Shown: positions 1 through 13,045, counted from the first letter of the stretch. The stretch: DNA of 64,000 nt from Antedon mediterranea (GCF_964355755.1 NC_092674.1:16623001-16687000); one strand, 5' to 3'. Notes: generated by a model not told the origin, from the letters alone. Numbers and translations are program-made.

Positions 1-98
1 ACTGTTACATCAATAAGCGAGCAGCAGTTTTTGTAAGAAATATTTCTTGTTTATGTTGCTATGTAGTCAACTTGGTTCGAATGACGACATTATTTTAA

Positions 99-896
99 GC
101 CCCTTTCACACAGAGCTGTAAGACGGTAATATTGCAGTAATTTGCAACACTGGCTTATGTGTGAAAGGGTAAAACCCCCTTAATACCGGCTTCCGTTAGA
201 CCGCCTCTGGACCTAGTAAAATTGCGGTAATATTACCGTCATGGTTGTAAGCCTGATCTGTGTGTAAGAGTCTACGATATAACGCCTGCTTACGCAGTGA
301 AGCAAGGATAAATTTGGGACATTTTCCTTGATTGAGAAAGACTGTGGCAATTATTTTAGGCCAAATTATTAGATATATCCATATATATATTTTTTTTTAG
401 GTTAGTTTGTGAATAAGGCCAATAATAATAAAAATATAACAGATGTTGGTTCAAAGATTATTTAACTTGCTGTAACGTACGAAAGCCTAGGCCCTAGTGC
501 TAGCTCATAACAGCTTCTGATAATTAAATTCGCGTCTCTTTGTAGGCCTAATTAATATATTTTGTTTCTGTAGAATGACCATCACGATCGGGCAGTTATT
601 AGCATGGAGTGGTGTTGGGCAAAAATATAGATTTTATGCATCGCAAATAAAAACCAATAAAACTAAACGACGGACACACTAAACAACATCAGCAAACATG
701 TGCGCACATGGCATGTTTTGTCGGCGGCGGTGCCCGCCATTTTTTTGAAAAATGTGACCTCTATTTTATGAAGACAGTAATTTTTATATATTGCGCCTTT
801 TCACTGTAGCATTTCACACAGAAAACGGTAAAATTACCGTAAAATTATCTTCTGCGTGAATGGATCTTGACCGGCAATAATGCGTGTGAAAAGGCC
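99..896. mobile_element. MITE-like element with CCTTTCACAC ends
   Basis: The left end reads GCCCCTTTCACACAG and the right end is a loose inverse, GTGTGAAAAGGCC. Just inside each end there is a further inverted pair (99-170 and about 795-896) containing GGTAATATT or GGTAAAATTACCG. No long reading frame is present. The ends resemble those of non-autonomous PIF/Harbinger elements, but the family is inferred and no clear target duplication can be fixed. Positions 300-790 show no structure I can name. Confidence 0.4.
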
Positions 897-1944
897 TTTA
901 GCTTACTTGCAGCATGATTCCACTCAACAAAAAGTGTCACATGGGCAATTTATTAGCTGTGAGCTAGTTTTACCAATACATTCAATTTTTGTAGATAATT
1001 TGAAAAGAAATAGGTTTTTTAAACTACTCGCATCAAAAAACGTGCACATTAAATCAAATTATGTTTTAAAATTACAAATCACAAATTATAACTCTTGCCT
1101 CTTGTACAAAAATGAAGTTTTTTGGACAAGTAGTTCTCGAGAAAATGCAATTTCAGTTTACTTGGTACTTTAAGACTGCTCGCCGGCTTTTGAAAAATTC
1201 TGTCCTATCTTTTAACACTAGCAGGTCTGAAAAGTATACTCAAAAAGTGGTCCAGAATTAGGACCATGGTCCCAAAATTTTATGGAATGGTCCTTGACCA
1301 CATATCTATCTGTATATTCATTTTGAGCAATCCTGCTAACAAACAAACTAGCCTTCGCGCATAGCGCGATACTTGGCCAAATCAAAATTGGCCTAATGAC
1401 CTTGACCCGATTTTTACCAAAAGTGTGTGTCTTATGCTGTGTGATTTAGGCTAAATCCACTACAATCATGTGTATACGAGTTTGGTGTAAAGGTTATGTA
1501 ACAAGCCTTTCAATTAACAATAGCTTCAGTCGACTAACAATAAAACAGCAACGCGAAAAACACACGGGTGAATTTGAAAAGAAATAGGTTTTTTAAACTA
1601 TTCGCATCAAAAAACCTGTATATTAAATCAACTTATGTTTTAAAATTACAAATCGCAAATTATAACTCTTGCCTCTTGTACAAAAATGAAGTTTTTTGGA
1701 GAAGTAGTTCTCGAGAAAATGCAATTTTAGTTTACTTGTTAATTTAAGACTGCTCACCGGCTTTTGATAATTCTGTCCTATCTTTTAACACTAGCAGGTC
1801 TGAAAATAATTTTTAAAAGTGGTCCCGAATTGGGACCGTGGTCCGGATTTTAACCAAAATTGGGCAGTGTCGTCCTTGCACCAGGTGACATGTATGGTGT
1901 AATTTGGAGTCATTCGAATCTAAACTGTGAGCGCTAGAGTGATG

Positions 1945-1970
1945 ACAAACAAACAAACAAACAAACAAAC
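1945..1970. repeat. (ACAA)n microsatellite
   Basis: About six copies of the tetranucleotide ACAA lie inside the second tandem unit. Confidence 0.95.
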
Positions 1971-2446
1971 TAGCCTTCGCGCATAGCGCAATACTTGGCC
2001 AAATCAAAATTGGCCTCCTGACCATGACACGATTTTCGCCAAAAGTGTGTGTCTTATGCTGTGTGATTTAGGTTAATTTCACTACAATCATGTGTATACG
2101 AGTTTGGTGTACAGGTTATGTAACCAGCCTTTCAACAAACAATAGCTTCAGTCGGCTAACAATAGAACAGCAACGCGAAAAACACACGGGTGAATTTGAA
2201 AAGAAATAGGTTTTGTAAACTACTCGCATCAAAAAACCTCTATATTAAATCTAATTCAGTTTTAAAATTACAAATCACAAATTATAACTCTTGCCTCTTG
2301 TACAAAAATGAAGTTTTTTGGACAAGTATTTCCCGAGAAAATGCAATTTAAGTTTCGGGCAGTGTCGTCCTTGCACTAGGTGACATGTATGGTAGTAATT
2401 TGGAGTCATTCGAATCAAAATTGTGAGCGCTAGAGTGATGACAAAC

Positions 2447-2449
<3 letters not shown>

Positions 2450-2481
<32 letters not shown>
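2450..2481. repeat. (CA)n microsatellite
   Basis: An uninterrupted run of about 16 CA dinucleotides in the third tandem unit. Confidence 0.97.
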
Positions 2482-2483
<2 letters not shown>

Positions 2484-2498
2484 CGCACCAATCAACAT

Positions 2499-2592
2499 AC
2501 TTGGCCAATTTTCAATTTGGCCAAGTAACAAACAAACAAACACACAAACCAAACAGATCAACATACTTGGCCAATTTTCAATTTGGCCAAGT
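2499..2592. repeat. Duplicated hairpin of TTGGCCAA type
   Basis: A perfect 10-bp stem, ACTTGGCCAA / TTGGCCAAGT, with an 8-nt loop occurs at 2499-2526. It recurs identically at 2565-2592, separated by CA- and AAAC-rich spacer. Confidence 0.9.
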
Positions 2593-2739
2593 AACAAACA
2601 CGCGCTACCGATTACATATACCTCCTTGGTAACGATGGTTCTGTACTAAAACAAGAATTGCGGACAGATTTTGGCGTTGAAACAGCTGCCAAAACAGGTC
2701 CGGCCTTTAAAATCGCTTTTATTTATTCTTAATGTCGTA

Positions 2740-2845
2740 AGAAGCCTGGAAAAAATCTAAATGGTTGAAGTAAACTATGCTTATGTAAGTGAATATATAC
2801 TAAATATTATCGTACAAACGAAAAGAAATTATAAAAACGGACAGA
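2740..2845 (+). repeat. Dispersed repeat, inverted relative to 14876-14970
   Basis: The phrase GAAGTAAACTATGCTTATGT and its surroundings match the reverse complement of 14876-14970 over about 95 bp, including the TTTCGTTTGTAC and TAATATTTAGTATA blocks. Family unknown. The rest of 2601-2972 shows nothing I recognise. Confidence 0.75.
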
Positions 2846-2972
2846 TTAAAAATGTGCAAGAAACATTAATAAATTGGAGTTCGGTTTGGAATCGTCTATT
2901 ATTCTAGCTAATTCGTAGGGAAAATTAAGACGGAATTCATTTCTCACAAAGGCAAAAAAAAAATAATGATAA

Positions 2973-5900
2973 CTAGATTTGAACTTTGACGAGTTCGGGT
3001 TATCCGCGCAAACGCAACATGCCCATACTTTTAAAATATATGAACGCCGACAATTACTATGCAATCCTATGACATGAATTAAATATGTACCTATTTTGTG
3101 TCATAAAGCATATTACAATATTTACGGAATACTCTGTATATGTTATAACAGTGTAGCATAAACCAAATTACAAGACCCATCTTTTAAATCCAATAACTGT
3201 ATTAACACTATGATGTCATCAAATTGACATATAAAGATAACTATTTTAGAAGATAATTATCTAAATAATTACATTAATTAGGTATCCCAATGAAAAAATT
3301 CAGATTAATTTTTTTACTTTTTCTTTCAGTTAACCATAAAGAACTTAGTGTAATTAGCATTTTGCAATTTAAATGATTGAAATCCGATTACCCGTTCTAA
3401 AGTTATGGTTATTTAAAGTGGTAAAAAATATACGATTTTTTGCCTAAAAATGGTGTTTTTTGCAGTTAAAATTGGAAGCATTTTTAAAAGGTTATAACTT
3501 TTACAATAATTAGTTACAAGTTTTGAATTTTGTTAAACCTATAGATATCACAGAGTTGTACAACTCTATTTTTTTTGGAGCCTCAACGAAACCTATTTTT
3601 AAAATTATTGGTCCGCAAAGTGGTAGGAAAGCATTTAGCGCCCATTTTTGCTGGAATTCCCCAAAAAAATGAAAAAAATGCAATTTTTCAATGATCTGTA
3701 ACTTTTGAACTACTGTACTAATTCATTTAATTTTTTTTGTACTTGTTAGAATGTAGTTTATATTTCATTAATAAATATATTTTAGATGTGTATATGAAAA
3801 AAAAATAATTTTTTAATGGTGAAATTTAAAATGATCCAAAAAAAATAAATGAAAAAGTATGTTAAAAACTGTGTGTACTGTTTCCTTTCTTTTACACAAA
3901 TTTTTGGTAAGTATGATTATTAGATTGTTTTAATATACTTTATATTTATAATTTCAATCATAAATACTATTATATATAACTTTTGAATACGTAAAACAAG
4001 ATTTTAGGCCCGTATGATTATGACACCAAATCTAAGCCGGGCTAAGATGCTCTTTTAAGGCAAACACACAATGGGTCAAAATAAACTCATTTAAAATAAT
4101 CAATGTTAATTAAAACAATTAATTGTTTACCTGAATAGTATATATAACATTATAAAAAATGTTTTCTTTTTGTATTTCTACCCGTAAGTACGTTACTAAA
4201 TTGTAATACGGAGCAAAAGTTTAGGCCAAGTCACGGCTTACTCGCGATCAGCAGTCGCGCCCGTTAAAGTATTTCGGTCGCAGTTAATGACTTTCGACCG
4301 CTGTATACAGAGTCAAATGTAACGTTGGTAAATTAGCTTAATAAATTTCTTCGGTACATTTTAACCTAACGCATTTGCATTGTATACTTGCATAATAAAT
4401 CTTCCGCACATTACATCAATTTTAAGTTGTTAAATTAATGTGTAAAACCAGATATTCTACGACGGAATAGGACATGTCAATCTCCAACATCGCTGCTGTC
4501 ACACATCTCGCGTCGAGCTGGCCGAAGTCGAGCGAGGAAAACTAAACAACGTGTTCAAAATATGGAACGTACCATTCGCTGATAGGGTGCATTGATGTAT
4601 TAAACGGAAAACGTCACAACAAACTAGCGCGTACTTTACAGTACAATATTTTACTCACTACAATATTCACCGGATTATAATGGTTCAATCTTCGAAATTC
4701 TGAACGGGATTTACGCCTCATGTACCATTTTAAAATGTAGTTCGCACAATTACCATGCACAATACGTTTGTAATCTATGTTTTATCATTTTCAATGTAGA
4801 TTTAGCTATAATTTAATACCAAAATCCATAAAAGTTTTCCATAAACGGTGATTCAAAATTGTTTTTTTGTCACCAAAATTGATCTTTCGTTACGAAAAAC
4901 CTATTTATAGAAGACGATTTTCACATCATATTAAAGCTCATGTAAAGCCTGATAACATATGTACAACAAAAATTAATCCGCTAGCTTCAATGGTAATCGT
5001 GCGATCGTGTTTTGAAAACTGATGGAGATTTTCCGATGAGGTTTTCAACGCGCGGAAATCGGCTCGACGGGATTTTAGAACCATTTTAAAATCGCATTTT
5101 CTCGGCAACTACTTCATTAATTTTAATTGTAAACACACTTATACATAGATTAAAACAAGTACTTTCAAACAATATAAATTTTTTAAGTATTAATTAAGAG
5201 TGAACACGATTTATTTACCATCAAAGTCATACTACTTATTCAAATTTTTTTAATATTTCAAAAGTGATACCCCTCTGTACGCTTTCATTGGGATACCTAC
5301 ATTAATACAAATTTGAAGAATTTTACACTCCTTTTATAAAGCAAGAGATGAAAATATGACTTTTTTAATTCAACTGGCCATATGATAGATAAGATAGACA
5401 AAATTTGTATATGAATTCATATCTACAATTCAACAACTTCCATAATAAGTTTTAATCACGTGGTCACTTTTCATTCCGATGAGCTATAACTGATTAAAAT
5501 ATACTGTAAATATGAAATTAAGTAACTCACATTATTCTAATATTTTTATATGATATAAAAATTAAAATTTTTGTAACTCTTGAAAGAGAATTGATTGAGA
5601 AAGGTATTAAAATCTAGGAGAAAATGGGGAACGCATTAGCGCGATGCGCTCTATTAAATTGGATTAACTAGTACAAAAAGAGAAAAAAAAATCTCTAAAT
5701 CCATATGGTGACGTCAAAACATCATGTAGCTACAAATTGTACATGAATTGATATCTACAATAGCTTCCATAATACATTTTAGAATGTATATAAAAATCCT
5801 GAGGAGCTATAACTTTTTTTCCACAAATTTGCATTAAATTACCTATTCTTTAGCACACGATTATTAAAGTTAACATACACACATGTCGTTATTTTGCAAT

Positions 5901-6455
5901 TAAAGTTCATCAAAATGAATGAAATTGCTACAGAAGGTATGAAAAGCAAAAATCAATTTCAAAAACCATTTTCCTACTCTTTGTACAAGCTGTGCATGCG
6001 CAAAACGCAAATAAATTTGAAAATTTTGAAATTCTTAAAATTGCCTGAAATGTATGCGAAATTGATTTAAAAAAATAATGTTGCGCATTTAAAATTTTCA
6101 AATACGCGTACTCGCATAATTTTTTGCGTAGCATGTCATTTTTATCATGTCAAAAGTTGCTCTATATTATGAAATACACATTTGTAAAGTTTCATTGAAA
6201 AATAATTGTTTTTTCAGAATTTATGAGCAACCATAACATTTCATAAAATCGCATGTAACTTGTGCTGCACAACTCGAACGTCATATATAACGAAGTTTCT
6301 TGCACATCTACAGCTACAGGTCACTCTTATGACAAAGTTATACAATGTTATGTTAACAAGAATTAGAGATACGCTGCGGACAAAATTTGTGGAAAGAAGA
6401 AAAGATAGAAGAAAAAAAAGATCCTGACAATAACAAGGGGTTATCCGCCAAGTGT
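2973..6455 (-). mobile_element. Helitron-like non-autonomous unit H1, interrupted
   Basis: Read on the minus strand, the 3' terminus (plus-strand CTAG at 2973-2976) is preceded by a short hairpin and TTATCCGC sequence, as in the sister units at 6746, 8242 and 9761. The other end carries GGTTATCC followed by GCCAAG but has lost the second arm of its terminal hairpin. Helitrons typically end in CTRR just after a hairpin and insert between A and T; here the base after CTAG on the minus strand is T, as expected. No Rep/helicase frame is present. A 2.0 kb transposon is inserted at 3280. The Helitron assignment is inference; the shared units are seen directly. Confidence 0.55.
3280..5298. mobile_element. 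2.0 kb TIR element, copy 1, with 9-bp target duplication
   Basis: The ends are inverted copies of AGGTATCCCAATGAAA. The flanks are ACATTAATT (3271-3279) and ACATTAATA (5299-5307), a 9-bp duplication with one mismatch. The uninterrupted site, with a single ACATTAATA, is visible in the sister unit at 7062-7070. There is no long reading frame, so the element is non-autonomous. A second copy lies inverted at 15953-17965. A 9-bp duplication suits Mutator-like elements, with Merlin as an alternative. Superfamily is inferred; borders are well fixed. Confidence 0.9.
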
Positions 6456-6742
6456 ATAAATATATTTATATAACAGCCTTTTCATAAGTAACCATGCTCA
6501 AAAGCGCTTTATTCCAGTTGTTTTTGAATCAAAAACATATGGAAACATCTCCCATAATAATGCAGCTAGGAATCGGCGCAAAGTTGTGTCTTGATCTAGC
6601 CTGGTACCCATTTTATACACCTGGATGGGGAGAGGCAAATGTAAGTGCCTTGCCTAAGGATACAAGCAATGCGGCGAGAGTTGGATTTGATCGGTGTCCA
6701 ACACACTGCAACTCATAAATCTACACAACTATAAAACAATAA
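6456..6742 (+). repeat. SINE- or LINE-tail-like fragment
   Basis: The stretch has higher GC than its surroundings and contains CTGGTACCCATTTTATACAC, then GGGGAGAGGCAAATG and GTGCCTTGCCTAAGGA. I have the impression that similar wording occurs in dispersed animal repeats, but I cannot name the family. A 74-codon open frame covers it, with no sign of selection. It sits between two Helitron-like units. Confidence 0.3.
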
Positions 6743-6745
6743 TAA

Positions 6746-8241
6746 CTAGATTTGAACTCGTCACTTTGATGAGTTCGGGTTATCCGCGCATACGCAACAT
6801 GCACATACTTTAAACTATATGAACCTCGACAATTATTATACCATCCTATGACATGAAATAAATATGTTTACAGTGCTGAATTGTACCTATTTTGTAGGTA
6901 TTTTTTCATCATATTACAGTATTTACAGAATACACTGTATGTTATACAGTGCAGCATAGACGGAATTTCGATACCCATCTTTTAAATCCAATTATTAACA
7001 CAATGACATCATCAAATTGACATAAAAATAACAATTTTAGAAGATAATTATCTAATTGATTACATTAATACAAATTTGAAGAATTTTGGGCACGTAAAAC
7101 TGAGATGCGCTCTCGTTTAAATGCAATGAACTTTTACGCAAGAGGTGAAAATATGACTTTTTGAATTCAACTGGCCATATGATGACGTCACAACATCTGA
7201 TTGACAAAATATTCACATGAATTCGTATCTACAATCCAATAGCTTCCAGAAAACGTTTTAATAATGATTATCACTTATAATTCTGACGAGCTATAACCGA
7301 TTGAAATTTACTGTAAAGATAAAAATAAGTGACCCACGTTATTTACATTTTTAGACATGATGACGTCATAAAAATTAAAATATCTTTAAGTCAGGCGAAA
7401 GATAGTTGATTGACGTAGACAATATTAAAATCTCGGGGAAAATGGAATATGTATAAGCGAGATGCGCTCTGTTGAATGTGATGCGCAATAACGAAAGAGA
7501 CAAAAATCCTATATTTTACATTCGTGTGGCCATATGACGACGTCATAACATCCGAGAGGTAAAGATTCTGCATGAATTCATATCTACAATTTATCTTCTT
7601 GCACAATAAGTTAAAAAAATTGTGGGTCACCTACGATCCTGAAGAGCTATAATAGATTCAAAATAGGCATTATTTTGACAATATTTTGTACCTTTTGCAA
7701 CTAAAACGTGCGCAAATGGTCTAAATCAACGTGCTCGTATGACCTGATTGTAAGTCTAAATTGTTTAAAAGTTGGTAAAATTACGAGAAAATGCTGAAAA
7801 AACATAAATCACGTGAAAAATATGTTTTTAACGTTGTGTAAAATATTTTGCGCACGGGGTAATTTTTTACATGCTCAAAATGTCATGATCAGCGTAGAAA
7901 GTTGATTAGAAATTATTTTTGCGCATTCAGAAATTTTAAATGCGCGTGTGCGCGTAACTTCTTGTAAAACATGCCATTTTTAATCCATAGAAAGTTTGAT
8001 CTTGATATGAATTAAATTTTCACCAAGTTTCAATACAAAATGACTTTTGGTTTTTAATCTATGATCAATCATTGAAATTCATAAAATCACGCGTAACTTA
8101 CGCTGCGCGACTCGAAAGTCATAAAACAAAGTTTCTTGCACATCTACAGCTACAGGTCAATCTTATGACAAAGTTATACAATCTTATGTTGACCAGAATT
8201 AGAGATACACGTGCAACAAAATTCCGGGAAAGAAATAAGAA
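6746..8241 (-). mobile_element. Helitron-like non-autonomous unit H2
   Basis: This begins on the plus strand with CTAG (6746-6749) followed by ATTTGAACTCGTCACTTTGA and GGTTATCCGC. On the minus strand this reads as a hairpin of AACTC..GAGTT type, then CAAAT, then CTAG, then host T. The interior has about 345-bp subrepeats, each with the theme GGCCATATGATGACGTCA, a GAATTC.TATCTACAAT block and a GAGCTATAA block. It ends in GGGAAAGAAATAAGAA, directly abutting H3. No protein-coding frame is supported. It carries the empty site for the 2.0 kb element at 7062-7070. Confidence 0.6.
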
Positions 8242-9760
8242 CTAGACATGAATCTCGTCATCTTTGACGAGTTAGTTATCCGCTCGACAAACGCCATGTG
8301 CACGTCATACGTTAGAATATTGCACACAGAAAAATATTAAGGCATTATGACCTGAACTGGAGAATATGATATGTTGTTATTTCTGAATTCTGTTATTTTG
8401 TGTCATATAGTATACACAGTACAATCTGTATACATATCACAAACAGTGTAAAATAGGTGAAATTACAGGACCCCTATTTTATTGTAATTTTTAACATCTT
8501 GACGGTTTCAAAATGAAATGCAAAAGTAGAAATTTCTGAATGAAATTATCTCAGTAACAACATATTAACGTGTAGAAGAAATTTAAATACGTGAAATATT
8601 GATGCGCGCTCTTTTAAATGTAATGAAATATAATGCAAAAGATGAAAATACGACTTTTTTTATTTAACTGGCCATATGATGACGTCACAACATTCGATTG
8701 GCACAATTTACACATGATTTTGTATCTACAATACAATAGCTTCCTGAAAACGTTTTAATCGTGATTATCACATTTTATTCTTACGAGCTATAACAGATTA
8801 AAATTTACTGTAAAGATGAAATTAATGACCAACGTAATTTAAATTTTTAGGCATGATGACGTTAAAAAAATTAAAAAATTTTTAATTCATGCAAAAGATA
8901 GTTGATTGTCCTAGAATATATTAAAATCGGGGTGAAAATGGACAACGAATAAGTGGAGATGCGCTCTATTAAATGTGATGAGCTATGACGAAAGAGACAA
9001 AAATCCTATATTTTATATTCGCGTGGCCATACGATGACGTCACAATGTCCGGTTAGCCATATTAATGCATGATCCGATATCTACAACTCATCAACTTCCA
9101 GAATATGTAATTAAAAAAAAGTTCTCCATGTAGTTTAGAATCTATGACTGTTTAAAAATAGGCATAATTTTGACGAATTTTTGAACTTTTTCACCAAAAA
9201 CGCGTGCAAATTATCTAATTCGACGTGCTCGTATGACGTAATTTTAAGTCGAAATTGTTTAAAGTTTGGTAACATTACTAGAAAAGGCTGAAATAATAAA
9301 TCACGCGGAAAAAATATGTTTTTAACGCTACGTGTGCACCGCGTGCGTAAAAATTTTTCGCGCGTGTGGGAATTTTTGACATGCTCAAAATGACATGAAA
9401 CGCATAGAAAGTTGATTAGAAGTTGATTTTTCGCATTCTAAAATTTTAAACGCGCGTGCGCGCATAACTTTTTGTGAAACATGCTATTTTTAATCCATAG
9501 AAAGTTTGCGCTTTATATGACTTAAATTTTCACAAAGTGTCAAAACAAAATTATGTTTGGTTTTTAGTCTATGATCAATCATTGAAATTCATAAAATCGC
9601 GCATAAGTCACGTTGCGCAACTATGACATCATTCAAAAATAGGAGGTGCACAAGTTCACGTAAATGTCGATATGTTGACAAAGTTACGATATGTTCTGTT
9701 TACACGTTTTAGAGAAACGCGACGCACAAAAATGACAGAAGGAAAGAAGTATAATACAGA
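8242..9760 (-). mobile_element. Helitron-like non-autonomous unit H3
   Basis: Same layout as H2: CTAG at 8242-8245, a CTCGTCATCTTTGACGAG hairpin, TTATCCGC, then the TGACGTCA-bearing subrepeats, ending in GGAAAGAAGTATAATACAGA against the next CTAG. About 1.5 kb, with no supported reading frame. Confidence 0.6.
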
Positions 9761-11036
9761 CTAGATTTGAACTCGTCACTACGTACAAGTTAGGTTATCC
9801 GCAGCGCAAAAGCCACGCGCACGATATAAGTTAGAATATTGCGCGTAGAAAAACGATTATGCCATTTAAAAAATGTTAGTGCGCTCTCTATTTTGTGTCA
9901 CGTCTGAGTATATACGGTATACACATAATACTGTATACGTACTACATACAGTGCAGAATAGGTGAAAATAAGTGACCAAAGTTATTGACGCTTTTGGACA
10001 TGATGACGTCATAACAATTTTAAAAATGGTGAATCATTCGAAAGATAATTGATTGACCTAGGCAATATATAAAAATGGGGGAAAATGGAATACGGATAAG
10101 TAGAGATGCGCTCTATTAAAGGTGATGAGCTATGACGAAAGAGACAAAAATCCTATATTTGATATTCGTGTGGCCATACGATGACGTCACAATGTCCGGT
10201 TAGCCAAATGGATGCATCATTCTATATCTACAACTCATTTACATTCAGAATATGTAATTTTAAAAAAGTTCACCACGTAGTTTAGAATCTATGACTGTTT
10301 AAAAAAAGGCATAATTTTGACAAATTTTTGAACTTTTTCATCAAAAATGCGCGTAAATTGTTTAATTCTACATGCTCGTATGACGTGATTTTAAGTCGAA
10401 ATTGTTTGAAAGTTGGTAAATTTACTAAAAAAGACAGGAAAAACAAAAATCAAGCAAAAAAATGATATTTTTGCGCTACGTGCGCACGCGCGCGTAAAAA
10501 AAATGCGCACGCGTGGGAATTTTTGAAATGCTCAAAATTATATGAAACGCGTAGAAAGTTGATTAGAAATTGATTTTTCGCATTTTGAAATTTCAAACGC
10601 GCGTGCGCGCGTAACTTTTTGTGAAACATGCCATTTTTAATCCATAGAAAGTTTCCGCATGATATCACTTAAGTTTTCACAAAGTGTCAATACAAAATGA
10701 CGATTAGTTTTTATTCTATGATCAATCAATGAAATTCATAAAATCGCGCGTAACTTACGCTGCGCAACTCGAAATTCAAAAAAAAAAGTTTCTTGCACAT
10801 CTACAGCTACAGGGCAATCTTTTGACAAAGTTATACAATCATATGTGTCCAGAATTAGAGATACGCTGCGAACAAAAATCGTGGAAAGAAAGAAGAACAT
10901 GGAAAAAAAAAAAGATCCTGACAATAACAAGGGGTTATCCGCCAAGTGCGGATAACCAAAAAGAAAAAAAAATATGATGAAACAGGATGATTACAAGGAG
11001 TTATCCGCTACTAAGCGGATAACTAATAAGATAGAA
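9761..11036 (-). mobile_element. Helitron-like non-autonomous unit H4 with two end hairpins
   Basis: CTAG lies at 9761-9764. The unit is shorter than H2 and H3 because part of one subrepeat is missing. Its far end keeps the hairpin GGTTATCCGC / GCGGATAACC (10933-10957). A second hairpin, AGTTATCCGCT / AGCGGATAACT, follows at 10999-11024. The doubled terminal hairpin suggests that a second, mostly deleted unit was joined here. No gene. Confidence 0.55.
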
Positions 11037-12037
11037 CTAGATTTTTTTTTTTCTCAACTTTCTATCATCTAAAAGTCGTAGTTAGTCATGCCTCGGGTCA
11101 CATTCTATGGTCACCGTACAGGTACAGTAGGCTACTACATTAGTACTTCTATGAATGGATGACTAGCCGGTGACAATAACGCTAGTTGGTCATACCCAGT
11201 ACCGTTTTGATTTTACGATCATTCGGGAAACCACCTCACGACAAAATATTCACATCAATTCATATCTAAAATGCAATAGCTTCCAGAAACCGTTTTAATC
11301 ATGATTATCACTTTTTAATCTGACGAACTATAACAGATTGAAATTTACTGTAAAGATGAAAATAAGTGACCCAAGTTATTTACGTTTTTAGACATGATGA
11401 CGTCATACAAATTAAAATATTTTTAATTCATGCGAAAGATAGTTGATTGACGTAGACAATATTACAATTTCGGGAGAAATGGAATACGTATAAGCGAGAT
11501 GCGCTTTGTTGAATGTGATGAGCAATAACGAAAGAGTAAAAAATCCTATATTTTACATTCGTGTGGCCATACGATGACGTCATAACATCCGAGTGGTAAA
11601 GATTCTGCATGAATTAATATCTACAACCTATCTACTTACATATAAAATTTAAAAAATTGGGGGTCGTGGATGATCCTGAGGAGCTATAATAGATTCAAAA
11701 TTGGCATTATTTTGACAATATTTATAACTTTTTCAACTAAAACGTGCGCAAATGGTATAAATCAACGTGTTCGTATGACGTCATGTTTTAATTTCAACAG
11801 TCGAGCAGCAAAGTGCTCATTTAACCGTTAAAACGCTGTTTTTTAACTGCGCAGGTCACTGAGCATCGCCAAGTTATAGTGACTTCCGGTTCGCTTTTCA
11901 CTTCGCGGCAAGCATTTTGCATAGGAATACCCTTACAAATCTGCTGCAATTTCCACCATCCGGGTTAAATTATATCTTTCTATATTTGGAAATTGTTACT
12001 CCTAATATGGAAGATTATTCCCGCCACAAAATTTTGG

Positions 12038-12046
12038 TATAAATAG
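12038..12046 (+). promoter_or_regulatory. TATA box TATAAATAG inside the TIR transposon
   Basis: A consensus TATA box lies about 50 bp before an ATG at 12089. The spacing allows initiation near 12068. It is probably the element's own promoter. Confidence 0.5.
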
Positions 12047-12088
12047 CCCAGGAAAGGACGACAGAGCTTATTGAAGAAAAAAGTGCAG

Positions 12089-13045
12089 ATGGAGGTGTTC
12101 GTTGAGGTAGGCTACATGATTTATTTGTTTGGTTTCGTAGGGAATCCGGCACTTTTCTCATCAGCACGGAACCTTTATAAAAACTTAGTGGTTGGTTATT
12201 AGGTTATTAATCTATCTTTTCTGAAAGTTTAAGCTTGGTTCAGCTTGTGGGACGGATTCAATATCCGTTCAAAGCTGGGGATATATTCTAAGCAGACTCC
12301 ATCTTGGATTCGTATGTTTAGTACAGGCCGTGTGGTTGAGTAATTTCAATCCTTCAAAATCACTATGTGCAATCCGTTTTTAAACCAGTTAATATACCAA
12401 AATATGTTATTAGTAGCTTTATTATTTTGGATTTGGTGCTAGTTTGGTAAATATTGCAATATAATTGTAGATTATTTGGTTGTAAAAAAATGTACCCAAC
12501 TTGTAGTATTATCTAGGCCTAGGCTAGGCCTAGCCCATTTGATGGAAACCCAGTGCTATTTGTAGGCGGATAGAGAGGGCCGCAGGCTAGTTTTTAGTGG
12601 CATATCGCCGACTTATTATAATCAATATGAAGCCATATTATTATTATGTTTAAAATGTTGAATCTATATCCACTGGATTATGGATATATATCGTCAGATA
12701 TTTAAAGAAAGGCCTAGGCCTAGACCTTTTTATTTAATTAATTTAGGACTATATTACGGGAAATTCTTTGCCAAAGAAAAGAAAATACGTTGTGGCTGTT
12801 GGAGGTTTGTAAATATATGACAATAATGTAGCCTAGCTAGGCTAGGAAGGACTGTAGGTAGGATGAGGTAATTTGGATGGTTGTACATATGATATTTATA
12901 TATACAGTATTGTGTATAGTAGTGATCATGGCGACAAAATTTAGGATGACTAAAGTTGACATTAAAATTATTTAACTATGAATAGCTCATTATTGGTGTT
13001 TTTTTTTTCTTTCAGGTTTCTAAGAATAAACTATCAGACTTGTGA
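12089..13045 (+). CDS. Possible two-exon micro-ORF in the TIR transposon
   Basis: ATG at 12089 opens six codons (MEVFVE) to a splice donor, GAG|GTAGGC, at 12106/12107. A strong acceptor (a T-rich tract ending TTTCAG) lies at 13015, and joining there gives nine more codons, VSKNKLSDL, then TGA at 13043-13045. AATAAA-type signals follow near 13117. The total is 15 residues, too short to show homology. It may be the 5' remnant of a transposase transcript after internal deletion, a non-coding RNA, or chance. The signals are seen; function is unknown. Confidence 0.25.

Larger units (their letters stand above)
998..2600. repeat. Large direct tandem repeat, about 2.7 copies of a 570-620 bp unit
   Basis: The phrase TTTGAAAAGAAATAGGTTTT recurs at about 998, 1572 and 2196. 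It is followed each time by the same AT-rich sequence and, in the first two copies, by a block with GCGCATAGCGC and TTGGCCAAATCAAAATTGGCC. Copies 2 and 3 share an extra block around GACATGTATGGT and GAGCGCTAGAGTGATGAC. No coding capacity is supported; short open frames here follow the repeat. Confidence 0.85.

Noticed and set aside
10450-10668. Small frames repeated in each Helitron-like unit (5928-6134, 7391-7630, 10450-10668, 11428-11610)
   Set aside because: They recur only because the units repeat. The encoded strings change length and frame between units and show no motif.
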